NCBI GenBank assembly: GCA_030268105.1
Contig: BSDZ01000088.1
Coordinates: 1 to 64,000 of the forward strand
Origin: Volvox africanus
Taxonomy: Eukaryota > Chlorophyta > Chlorophyceae > Chlamydomonadales > Volvocaceae
Direction of reading: 5' to 3'
Length of the DNA stretch: 64,000 nt
A program made the position numbers and the translations under genes. Below, one piece after another: positions 11,264-22,772 of this stretch. The stretch's first letter is position 1. Each line of letters opens with the position of its first letter. The notes under the pieces are model-generated. The model made no database searches. It was not told the DNA's origin and worked only from the letters and a program-made list of their open reading frames with translations.

Positions 11264-13553
11264 CATCCATACGTTCATGTTCTGGTCATGAGGGCACTGA
11301 GGGCAACGTTGAGAATCGATAGAATATGCTGTTATGGTGGTTGCGTGTGTTGATGGTGATGTGGCAGCGCAGCGCAGCGGCTCAAACCAAGCACACCCAA
11401 CCAACGCGCTTTGCGGCATTCACGACTGAGCCCGTGCCAGTGTAACCTGACTGTGACCCGCATCGCAATTGCCGTACGCCCCTTTGCATACGCATCTCAG
11501 CTGCCGAAGCCTGGCTCTTAGGGAGGAGGTGTGGTGGTATCGGGGGGAAAGGGTGGGCTGCTCCCGAGAACGTACCTGTGGTCAGGTCTGCTCAGGTTCT
11601 CACATTCGCACCCGGGGGGCACCCCAGGCCCGCCAGGTCTTGATCCACCCGTGCAGCCGACATAGGTGGTTGCTGCCCGCTGCGGTGCAGCCGGACGATG
11701 CTATGTAAGCTCTAAGTCCCTATGTCACACCACATACACACACACACACACATACACACACACACGACCGCGCGCGCACATATATACTCTATATATATTA
11801 TTCATATATATATGGTTTGTATATGTTTATTATGTGTATTGGGGGGGGTGGATTACAAGTGGCTTTTACAGCAGCAAATATCACCAAACCGGCCATCCGG
11901 TTTAACGAAACACTAGGCTGTCGGCAGATACCATGTCATCCTTCTTCATCATGTGCAGCCACGTAATACCAAATCATGCCATATCGGCAACCCCGTCCCC
12001 CGTGCAAACCCCTGCCCCACCCGACACCGACATATTACACACACATACAAGAGTATGTGTACGGTGTACATGTGGTTGTGTGGATGGCTACGGTGTAATC
12101 TCGTGCGTCACATGTGGCCAGAAAGAGAAACTTTACTGTACGTGTATCAAACTAGTTTTGCATGCATGCATGTATGTATGAATGTATGTACGTGCACCTA
12201 CTGACATTGGAGACGGGTTCATGGATAAGGAGCTCACAATTCGTCACCGCCGCAGACAGCCAGGCGCACACGCGCCACTACCGCGTCAGGTTCCCACCAG
12301 TGCTCCAACAGCGCGCAATTCAAAGTCTCAAGTTGATGCCGCCGCCGCACCGCGCTTCCGTGCTACTGCTATTGCTACTGCTATTGCTGAGGCTACTATT
12401 GTGCCACATCCGGTGGCATTAAGGCAAAGCAAGGCAACCTCGACCTCCATCACCACCTAAGCCGCCATAATATCCACGCCAACCATTATCTCCATTAATT
12501 TGTTTACCCTTTCTGGCGGCCCTAATTTACCGCCTTTTTTGGCGGCCCCTAATTTGCGGCAATACGGGGGCATTTCCTTTACTATGCTACTGCAGTAGTC
12601 TAGTGGCTCATGCGACACCAGCTGCAACAGCATTTGCTCGGGGGCCCTATGTGACAAGGCATTTGCGCCTTCACCTCTTCGCATGTCCCCGCTGGTACAT
12701 CCACAACTTAATGGCACGAGAGGCACGAGACGGGGCGGGTCTCGGATCACTCACTGCTGGCATTAACATCCCATGCAGCAGGTGCGGAGAGGGGTTGGGA
12801 GACGGCGAGGGCTGCGTGTGGCAGCTGCACTCCTTCCGCCAGCTTCGCCGCACATGCCGCATATTGCCAGGATGCCAGCCCCCTTGGAATTGCAATGGCA
12901 AGCCAAGTATCATGGAGAATATATGCTGCACAGTACAAGTGGTCGCACCCCGTGACATTGGCAATATTAATACACATTTTCCAGGCCCCTGGCCCGTTCA
13001 CTGCCATTGGAAGGGAAACATCTCTCCACGTCGGGGGTAATCCTCGCGAAGAGAAATAATACACCGGGTTTATGAGACTGAGACTTAACACGACCAGGGA
13101 CACCGATCACGCCTGATGGCGTTGCTCACGACACGGCACGGCCGACACCGTCCAGAACCACACCCTCCTTCATGTGCGTGTGTGTGTGTGTGTGTGTTTA
13201 TTTGTGGAAGCCCTTCCTCCGACTCCTCTCTCCCCTACCCATTTCACGCGCAGCTGCTGTTTCGACCGAGGCGGGGCAGAAAGGAGTAGCATCCGCACCG
13301 GCCTGGGGGTTGCTGACCTCCGGTCTCAGCCTCCACCGGGAACCTCCGGCAGCAAGGAGAGCCGCAGGGGCTTCAGCAGTAGCAGTAGCTGCAGTGGCTG
13401 CTGCCTGAGTTGTTCTTCCAGGTCCACCGCACACATGGTGTGCTGAGCGGCGGGTCCCACACTGGTTCACTTGGGTGTCTCACTGCTCAGTACCGCACGT
13501 TGATGCGTACCTACCGGTGTGTCAGGAGGCCTCCCATCTCTTTCACCAACCTC
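11264..13553. other. convergent spacer between dipeptidase and cation-efflux genes
   Basis: Both flanking genes end here. The spacer holds an AC-rich run (about 11733-11767), AT-rich dinucleotide runs (about 11779-11811), a TG run (about 13172-13197) and the two 3' UTRs. Short open frames exist, including one at 12603-13040 on the plus strand, but none resembles a known family or shows exon-like codon use. Confidence 0.4.
11441..11445 (+). terminator. TGTAA polyadenylation-type signal of the dipeptidase gene
   Basis: TGTAA, the usual green-algal polyadenylation signal, lies 178 bases after the dipeptidase stop codon on the same strand. Confidence 0.5.
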
Positions 13554-14798
13554 TTAGCTGGCGGGTGTGCCGTCCGCTATGCCTGGAAGCAATGACGGCC
13601 GGACGAAGACAGTGGGTGAGCCAGCGCTACTACCGCGAGATCCTGATGACACCGCGGCCGGGATTGGAACCACAGAGGTCGATGGCAGTCTAGAGGATGA
13701 GGACACCGCCAGCACCGACTGCTGCTGCAATCGCAACGACCGTGGTGGCTGTGGCGGCGGCGGTGGCGGCGGCGAAGGAGGTTTCATCTGTTGATGTTGT
13801 AGCAGAGGTAGCAGGTCGTACCCCGGCAGCGGCTTCATGATGTCCTTTTCTCCCAGCTTTAGGTTCCTCTCCACCTTTAAGGAAATGAATCGGGAGGGGG
13901 TCGGGGAGCAGCAACAGCAATCACAGAATTTGACACTCAAGGCTGCTGTTTGTACGACACACGTGAGACGGTATATATCCAACAAGTGTGAAGTGACACA
14001 ATGACTCGCACGTGGAGGTGATGGTGGTGTGGAGGAGATGGTAGGGCTGAGGTTTGGCGCTGAGTTAAATCTATCTATATAGACATCTATCTAGACATCG
14101 CCCCGTGTGACCCACCTTGTGTTCTTCGAGGTCCCGTTGCTCGTAGTCCACGTGTACGAAAGCCCGCTCCACCGTGTCGATTGCCTCAATCTGGGAGGAG
14201 GGAGCGTGTGGGGACGTCCGGGTAACGAGGAGGGTTAACGAACCGAGGAGAGGAGAGGAGGGGGAGGAGGGGGAGGAGGGGGAGGAGGGGGAGGAGGGGG
14301 AGGAGGGGGAGGAGGGGGGAGGAAGACGCGTGGCAGGGAGGAAAGCAGTCCGCAGGTAGATGGTGCAGGATGGGAAGCTCCGTCATATACATAAGCACAA
14401 ACACAAGCACAAGAAAGATGAGTACGTGTGTTTGTGTGTGTGTGTGGGGGGGGGGGTTGAATATCACGATGCTTCCGTCGCTGGCGGCAGCCACAGGCAC
14501 ACGCTCCTTGCCGTACCCGCTACCCGCTACCCGCTACGTGGAACATGGCCTTTGTTATCCGGAGGAAGTGGGCCCCCCTCCCTCCCTCCCTCCCTCTCTC
14601 AAAGCACTCGAATGCGCACCTACCTTGTGCTGCAATGCGAGAGCAATGTCGTGGGAGTCCCGTACTGACATATCCGACGGCATCACCACGTCCACCTCCA
14701 CCACCACATTAGAGCCGTGGTGATAGGCCGTGATGCGGTCCAACTACATGAGAATGCGAACGGACGCCATAACCGCCATAACCACCATAACCACCATA

Positions 14799-14830
<32 letters not shown>

Positions 14831-17800
14831 TATCATTATCATTATCATTATCATTATCATTATCATTATCATTATCATTATCATTATCATTATCATTATC
14901 ATTATCATTATCATTATCATTATCATTATCATTATCATTATCATTATCATTATCATTATCATCATCACTTTTGCCATAATCGTTATGCGCTTGCGATTAC
15001 GTCGTACGGAGTACGATTTACCTAAAGTATCAGATGTGCAGGCATAGATGGGGGGGATAGCCCTAACCCTCGGGAAGGGATAGCCACATGTAGCTAGGCA
15101 AACAGATAGCCACCACCACTACCACCACCACCCCGCCAGCTGCAGCTGCAGCAGAGCAGGTGACAGGGTTCGTGTCCGAAGCTGCAAGAGGGGCCTTCAG
15201 GTGGCAATTACACCAGCTGCGATATCGGCAGCACCGAGAGGCCATTATAAAGAGCGACACACGAATGTTAATCGTGATGTTAATCGTGCACACATGGGGG
15301 GGGGGAGAAGGAGGGGGGAGATCCGCAAGTCCCGATTGCAACCAAGTTAGCTGCTCATCCGCATATCGCCCCCAAGTTACGACAGATTCACAGACGCTTA
15401 ACAACGCGAGCCCTCCAACAGAGCGACGCTGTGTTGTGCAGTCTGCCCGGGGTGGACGCTGCTGATGACCTACCGCCATGTCCCGGTGGTGCGAACACGC
15501 CACCTCTTTGACTTGCTGGACGACCTCCACGGGGGCCTCTACCCCGATGATCTTCTGACCCTGTGGGACGAGGGGCGCATTGGAGTGTGTGTGTATGCGT
15601 ATTTCTCAATCGGTATTATTGGCATCCTCGCGCTCTGGTTCAATTTTGACATGCCCCGCCTACGGCATACACCCCTACCTCCGCCCATTCGGGCCTGGTT
15701 CAACACACCCCGACCCCCCCTCCCCTCTGATGCCCTCCGTCCCTCCCGCCCCCGCCCCCCCCACGTACCTGGTCCCAGCAAATGACCAGCCAATTCCAGA
15801 TAATAACCAGCGACATGCCCAGCGCTACCAGCGGGTCCACATACCAGTACTTGGGCCGGAACCCGGATACGGCGGCGCCCACGATGGCGGCCACGTTTGA
15901 CATGACGTCATTGAGGTGGTCCTGGGCTAGCGCCAACTGCCCCGGAGGAAGGCGGGTAAGGAGTGGGGCGGTGCGGTGAAGTCAGAGATTGTGGGGACTG
16001 AGGAGCACAGCGGAGTCGCCAACCGAGCAGTGTGTATGTATATGAGGGGGGGAGACGGGAGGGAAGGGGAGGGTATCGTGAATGCGGCCACAAGCGGTAT
16101 CAAGGGCGGTAGGAAGAAAGGGAGGCCAGTATGGGGATGTAAGAAACATCCCCCTCCTTCAGCATCGCACCGCAGCTGTTACCTATGGCACTCCACTCCA
16201 CTCCAGTCCACCCCACCACAGGGGGACAGGTCATCTAACTGTTTTGTGAAGGCCGCTACCCTACTCAATGCCGTTAAGGTGCTCAGTGGGTCGCTAGCAT
16301 TTCCTTAGATTCTTACCAGATACCGTATTCGTGCAACGTCAAACACATACACACACGCACACGACGGTGTGCCATACCATGATGGGATTTTTCATGAGTA
16401 TCCTGCAGTACAGCCACAGCGCCAGCTTGAAGGCCGTAGCAGCCCCCAGCACGATGAACAGAATTGCCTCCGCCTTCACCTGAGAGGGGTGGCCTGTGTG
16501 TGTATGTGGGGGGCGCCGAGGGGGGCGAGAGGGGGAGATATGGAGCGACACAGCAACGGGGCGTGTCGGGGACGTTAAGCGCACACAGAATTAGGAAGCG
16601 GGGAGTCACAGGATCAGGTCGGGGTTCGGGCGTAGACTGGAAATGGGGGGAGTGCGGGTTAGCCCCTCGTCACGGTTTGCTTACGTTCCTCCTCGCAGCT
16701 GTTAACGGTAACCATGCGCCCTCGGTGTAGGGGTGTAGGGGTGTAGGGGTGTAGTGGTGCCACCATGGAACGACCGATTGCTTTATACAGGCAGGCGTAA
16801 TTAGACAGCGCCACATGCACCGCCCCTCATTCGCACCCACCGTGGAATCCCTGAACCAAGCACCCGATGGCCTCCCGAATGACAATGGCGGTGGAGACGA
16901 ACATGATGGCGGCGCAGGCCAGCACGGCCAGCTCCGAGATGCGGGTTCTGCCAATTGGAAAGCGCTGATTGGACCTACACGGGTCGCGCACCGACAAGCA
17001 GTTCCCGGGGAGAAGTGGAGAAGTGGAGAAGAGGATTGCCCATTACGGCTTTAAAAAGGGGACGGATGGGGCAAAAAGAAGAGCTGGGGACAACGGAAGA
17101 AGAGGTCGGGGCGAGGCGGGGTGGAGTGGGGTGGGGTGGAAAAACACCATGTGTCAGTCGGGGATGCAGCAGAGCACTTGAGGCCGCGGGAGAAGGGATT
17201 GCATCTTTGCTTGCAACAGGGTTTTAGGAAAATGGGGCACGTAGAGAAATGGGGCGGGCTCGCAGCAAGACACATGAGGATGCAGCACCCCCTGTGCACA
17301 ACAACTGGAGCGACGGTGTGGTGTTCCGGGGGCAAAGCCTGGCTACCGCTCGTCCAGTAGTCGGAGGACATCTGCCTTTATTGTGACACATAGATAGATG
17401 GCTGGTTATTTAAGACGCCTGACAATCGATTCACAAGGACCCGCCCATACCCGCGCTGCCGGGGCAAACCTCCATGTCACTTGCCCCTTATGAAAAGATT
17501 GGGAAGGTTTGATAAAACTTCGTGGTTTGGCTCCCCCCCCGAGCGATTCGGCAAACGTTTTCATGGTCGTAGTAGTTGTCGCACTTGGCGGGTTGGATGG
17601 GTCACATGGATGATGAGCAGGGTCCAACTAAGGAAATGCATCGTGGAGGAAGGCTGGAATGTTGTGTATCCCCGATGCATAACGTGTCGAAATATATCGG
17701 GAATGAGGGTTTGCCCAAATTCTGTATGTGGGCAACTTCTGCATTCATACCGAGACTAGGGCAGTCCGGCTAGTGAGAGGCTACAAGGGTGATACGAAAT

Positions 17801-18339
17801 TCACAATAAAACGATGGCGGATTTTTCCAAATTCACAATAAAAACGATGGCGGATTGTTATAATATACATGGCAAGGGCGGCGCTGTCTGTGCTATGTGT
17901 CCGCCCGGACATGTGAATGAGGCATGGCCATGGCGTCATCCGGCACAATAACCAACCTGGTCGCCTGGTGCTCCGCCAACGCAAGCACTGCTTGACTAAG
18001 AGTGTCCACAAGACTGTCCATCGCTGAAGCTAACACGGCGTATGAACCAGAGAGGACAAATGCCACAATTTTTACCACAAGCAACGCGATGTTGACGACC
18101 CAGCTTGCATTGATTCCAATTCTGATTTGACGGACAAATTTCTCAGCATCCTCGGTTGCAGAAGGCAACGACTGAACGTAGTTGTCCTCTTGAAGGTGAG
18201 GTGCTGCCTCAACATCGGCTCCATTCAAAGATAAACTCCTGGAGTTTCGATGCAACGATCTTTCATTTCTCAAGAAGGCTTGTGGATTGACAATGCTGAT
18301 GGTTTGCCCCGAGGCAACTGAGTTACATAACTGAGCCAT
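13554..18339 (-). CDS. cation diffusion facilitator, Mn-type (MTP8-11 group)
   Basis: CDF proteins export or sequester divalent metals by proton antiport, commonly at vacuole or Golgi membranes. Exons in transcript order: 18339 to about 17957, 16964-16841, 16479-16378, 15936-15769, 15560-15474, 14743-14624, 14190-14116 and 13874-13554 (stop TAA). TM1-TM2 carry WVVNIALLVVKIVAF and SAMDSLVD. RFPIGRTRISELAVLA leads into TM3, the third exon encodes TM4, and TM5 has DHLNDVMSNVAAIVG. The DxxxD pattern in both TM2 (DSLVD) and TM5 (DHLND) is the known hallmark of the Mn-CDF subgroup, in contrast to HxxxD for Zn transporters. The cytosolic C-terminal domain follows (QKIIGVEAP, AYHHGSNVVVEVDVVMP, AFVHVDYE). 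It ends in an unusual tail of about 80 residues with Pro and Ser runs. Exons 3 to 8 join in phase; the junctions 1/2 and 2/3 do not quite fit, so one or two very short exons are probably missed there. About 460 aa are accounted for. Confidence 0.9.
14246..14321. repeat. GGAGGAGGG-type minisatellite in a cation-efflux intron
   Basis: Tandem GAGGAGGGG units, purine-only on the plus strand, sit in the intron between cation-efflux exons 6 and 7. Such a purine/pyrimidine mirror tract could form triplex DNA. Confidence 0.85.
14772..14967. repeat. long TATCAT hexamer microsatellite in a cation-efflux intron
   Basis: A graded array: CCATAA units, then ACC and ATC trinucleotides, then about 22 near-perfect TATCAT units. 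It lies in the intron between cation-efflux exons 5 and 6. It reads open as His-Tyr, Ile or Met runs in several frames, but none is coding. Confidence 0.95.
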
Positions 18340-21052
18340 GAGGCTGCGTTAAGTTCGTGTTCACATAGCTGGATTTCATAAATCTAACCTTACTAAAATC
18401 CAAGCCAATTTTTGCGTGAATGCAGCATAATGAAGTGCAACGGAAGGTTCGGACTGCTGTCATAGGTCGCACAGGGAAGGGCGTTGCACACTTGCAACCT
18501 TTTCCGTTAACTTCATAGATATAGATATATTTCACAGTATCAGAAGTGATTGTCATAACTGCATCCGATAATGTTACATGGCCGGGCTGTACATGCCATC
18601 GTACGCTAAACTTAACTTGAGGCTGCGACCAGCACATAGGACATATGGCAATGGGTATAAGGAGTAAAGAACAGGTGAGCCGCCTCCAGAGGGCGGAAAT
18701 CAAGTGACACTCGGCTGTCGGTTCAGAGTACACACAAAAACTAACTTTTTTTCCAGTTTTCGTCAAGTTTCAAAATGCTTTGTTTTTATAATTTTAATGA
18801 AATGTATATGGTTCTGCGTGACTGCGGCCCAAGTCGCTGTAGGTTTCCTTGAGCATCAACAGCTTTGCGGTCTATATGCGACATTAGTAGTTCATTCTAA
18901 AGTTAACTACGTTTTATCCAGCGAACTCGACGTTGAAGCGCGTTTCTCCGTGCCTTCGGAGCTGATTGCCGCGTCAAAACATGGTAGTTCAGTAAACCTA
19001 AGGGCGCCTTAATTATATCACGGTTCAGGCAGGTTACTATAAATACATTGCCAAGTAACAACCCAGGTCGAATCAGAGGTACCGGGTGGTGCGAGGCAGC
19101 TAGCACTCGCCAGCTGCCCGGAGAGGGAGGGCCATAGTCTTACCCGTTCCTACCTCACCCTGCAGGGATTGTACCTTCCGACCTCTTTCTCCTCCTTGCC
19201 TTCCTTGCCGTATTTGGGATTGATTGGCACCTTTTGTATGCAGCGCTTTCGTAGTCTTTCACCTGATTGCGTTGGTTAATCGAGTGCAGTTATCCTGCGG
19301 AGTACTGAGGCCTGTATGGCACGACCCAGCAGCATTGCCTGATACCTAAGAAGCCATACACTATTAGCAACCGTTCCTGGGGAACAATTTATTGCTTAGG
19401 GAGTCATCTAAGGTCAGGCGGCTGCGACTTATTGGGAAATCAAACTCACAACAGATACGCAGGGGAGATCAGCAGGGGTAGATATCCATGCAGGAGATCA
19501 GGGCGGACCTGCTAGACAAATACAGTCAGGACCCAACAAGGAAAGGACCTAACGGGCATTTCTACTTAAAAGTTTGCTGGCCAGCTTTTGTCACATTATA
19601 ATATGCTGAGCCCTGCTAAGCATGCGCCCGACTGCATTCAGCACGCAGTCGGGTTTCCCCAAGCATTATCGCCGCAATTATTTCTAGGGAAGCTTGTTTT
19701 TAACGGAAAGAAGCATGCGATGCGACCGCCAACACGGGAGACCACCAACCACATTGGTCCCTTGCCAAGTTGCCATACCAGCGCCGCGGACCGAGAATCC
19801 TACCCATCGACATGCCCTGCACACAGCCGAAAACGAAAAAGCCAGCCGCATCATCTCACACCAGGCCGTCAGAGATTTGGTAAAGAGGAAGCGGTGGCCG
19901 TATACTAATACATGCACGGGCCGTGCAGCAAAGGAACCACGAGCCCCGTCCGGTCCGAACATGCGTGCATGATAATAAAACGTAATGCGTGGTTGCAATT
20001 ATGCCCATCTGCACTCAGAACCAGAATGCGGTCCGCGAGTGGAGATTATTTCGAAAACTGTAATCCTCGAGTGCGTGTTCTGGACCTTGAGACACACATA
20101 CACACGTACACATACATTGCAACGGAGGAGGGTCTCGAGTGATGCCGTGTCCGTTCGCATAAAAACACAGGACCGAGTCACAGTCGCAATCATGGGCTCA
20201 CAGATCCGCAGAAATCAACCGCACTTGCTGTGACAGCTCCCGCAGGCTGTAGAGATCCTCACGCATCCCATTGCGGCTGCCCTACATCCTGGCGGCCCCT
20301 TCCGAGGTATGCTTGATGGCTAGGCCCATTCAGATATGGAAAGGGATCAGCCACATGAATGGAATAACTCTGGTGCGACATGGAAACCCCAATCCAGTAC
20401 AGCCCGGTACAGCCCGGTGCTGGGCTAAAAGCAATCATACGGCGTGAAGACATACGCCGCTTTTATGGATAGATTCATTTTTTATATAGCACATACATCT
20501 CTGATGGTGTAGTTGGCACTGCAACCGTAGTGTGTGATGCAGCCAAGCATCAGTGGGTGAGATACCAGCCACCAGTTCCTGCGCCAACGCAGTTCCTGCC
20601 TCCACGCCCTGGCCTCCGTTCTGATTAACGGGGACGACGGCTTTCGCTAGCGGTTCCGTTTACCTGTTAATATCCCCCCACCACCACCACGACGGGATCT
20701 TCCCGAGTTCCCCCCCCAACCCCAGCCTCACTACCTAATATGCTACACCTGCTTCTGCTGCTGGATGGTTAAGCCAGCTTGTGCAATCAAGCCTTCCTCC
20801 TGACCCTTCCGACTGTCGCAGCTGTCGCAGCTGTCAGTTGCCCACCACCCTTTTCTTTATGCAGACACCCCATCCTCCAGACACCCCATCAATCTGTCCG
20901 TCCACCCATCGTCCGTCCATCGGCCAGCCAGTCGACCGCAGCAATTATGCCCCGCTAGGCGTCTCATCTTTAGCTAGGTTGCTAGCTAAGTAATCGAAAA
21001 ATTAGCTAGACTCGTGACACGTTAGATAGATTCATAGTTGGCGGTTAGGTAG
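18340..21052. other. spacer upstream of the cation-efflux gene, no gene recognised
   Basis: This should hold the promoter of the minus-strand cation-efflux gene on its left and the 3' UTR of the minus-strand kinase on its right. No family motif, RNA gene or long repeat was recognised in 2.7 kb on either strand. Several plus-strand frames of 60-106 codons look non-coding. Confidence 0.4.
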
Positions 21053-22740
21053 TTAACCATCCACAGGCATGTATTTGAGCATTCGCTCCAGCTCCACGAT
21101 GATCTCTTCACACGAGGGACGCTCATGCGGCATGTCAGCCCAACAGGCCGACAGAAGCCGCCGCAGCGCCAATGGACACACGTTGTCGTCTTGCGGAACC
21201 GCCAGTCGGCCGCCTCCGACGACCATGCGCTGCAAGAACTCATGGGTACGCATCCCCTACGGAATGCGAATTCGTGCGCGGAAAGACAGATGGGGGAGGG
21301 CAGACGAATAAACGAGACATGATACCGCTGTAGACGCTGCTGTAAAACACGATTAACCGCGATGGTGGAGGATGACGGGTAGGGTCCGTCCAAGAAGGTG
21401 GCGAAGGTGAACACATTGGAGCGTAAACCAGGTAGCCGCCAAGGCCGCAAATAGAAGCAGGAAATAAGGCAATAGAATCTGCAATAAAGCTTACTATTGG
21501 CCTTGTTGCTGGGGGTAGAAGGGGATAGGAGCAGTAGTGATTTTAATATTCCGCGCGTACAGGAGCTGTGCGATACCACTGCCACAGTTCCCCCTTCCTA
21601 CACCCCCGTCACCCCTGGGCAACGCCCACTCGAGCGGAAGCCCTCGGAGCCCTCGACCTGAAACATCGACAAGATTAGAGAAGCTTGTCTGAGGAGTTTC
21701 ACTGCGTTTTCCCTCCTTGCCCACCTCGCAGCTTGCTTTTCCCACGTCCTGCCCGTGCCCGTGCCCCACGCTCCTCACCTGCCATGGGAATTCCCTCGTC
21801 AGCATCACCCACAGCAGCACCCCAAACGAGAAGACTGGCCGAAAGAAGAGGGAAGAGGGAAGAGGTGCCACCCGGGCGTCAGGGACTGGGAAAGGGTTTT
21901 CATAACTGCACGTGGCTTCTGTAAAGCATGGCTGCACACCTACATCAGCCGGCTAGAAGGTTCATCATGGATCATCATCATATGTTTCATAGTTCAGCTG
22001 TCAAGATCCCGCAGCCTGTGTTGCTACACGATTGCTCTTCCTCAGCTGCGGACAACATGTACGTACGCCCACCCCCTCCCGACCGCTGCATAAAAAGCGC
22101 CAGCAGAGACGGAGTCGCCATCTCTAGCTCTCCGCCCCCTTTCCAACACGTCCCCCGCTTCCTTCCCGCATTCGCCCAAGATTGGCTCGGGCATCTCACC
22201 ATCGAGTCGATCCGTGAGTTTCCCCATTCGGGCGTCGAAGCACTCTACCCCGGAGGAGGAGAAGGCAGCGGGATCGGGGCAAGGAGGGGGACGGAGGGGG
22301 AAACTGAATATGATGGTCGTTGGTAACAGAAGAAACAACAGTGACGGGGGTAGGTAGAGCCGGCATGGCGCGCGACTGAAGGCATGTTATGTGCCTCTGC
22401 TGCACTTAGGCTCCCCTGATCCTTAACCCAGCATCGCGCTAAAGCCCTGGCTTCTAGCCAATATCTGCAACTCTGCAGCTGCGTCGGCTTGGCGGCTGGA
22501 TGCCGCTGCGCATGCCGGGTCTTCTCTGCATCTGCCTTGCCCCGCTTATTCCCCCCACGCGCATAATCGCCAACATAACTACTGATGCAATCGCTGAGGT
22601 ACCAAAACTGGACAGCCTGGAGCAACATTCTTGCGTACGATTTCCTTCCAGCGGTTATTCTGTTCTTGGCGTTCGGCTCTCGTACCGTCACCCCAGCCGC
22701 CGCGTCATGCTGTCCTTATATGAATCCGATGGGGTTTGGG

Positions 22741-22772
<32 letters not shown>

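Noticed and set aside
12162..13040. Possible small genes in the 11.3-13.5 kb spacer
   Set aside because: Frames are short, overlap each other on both strands, and contain no family motif or consistent splice pattern.
14717..15047. Open frames encoding His-Tyr, Ile or Met runs
   Set aside because: They are translations of the TATCAT microsatellite in a cation-efflux intron.
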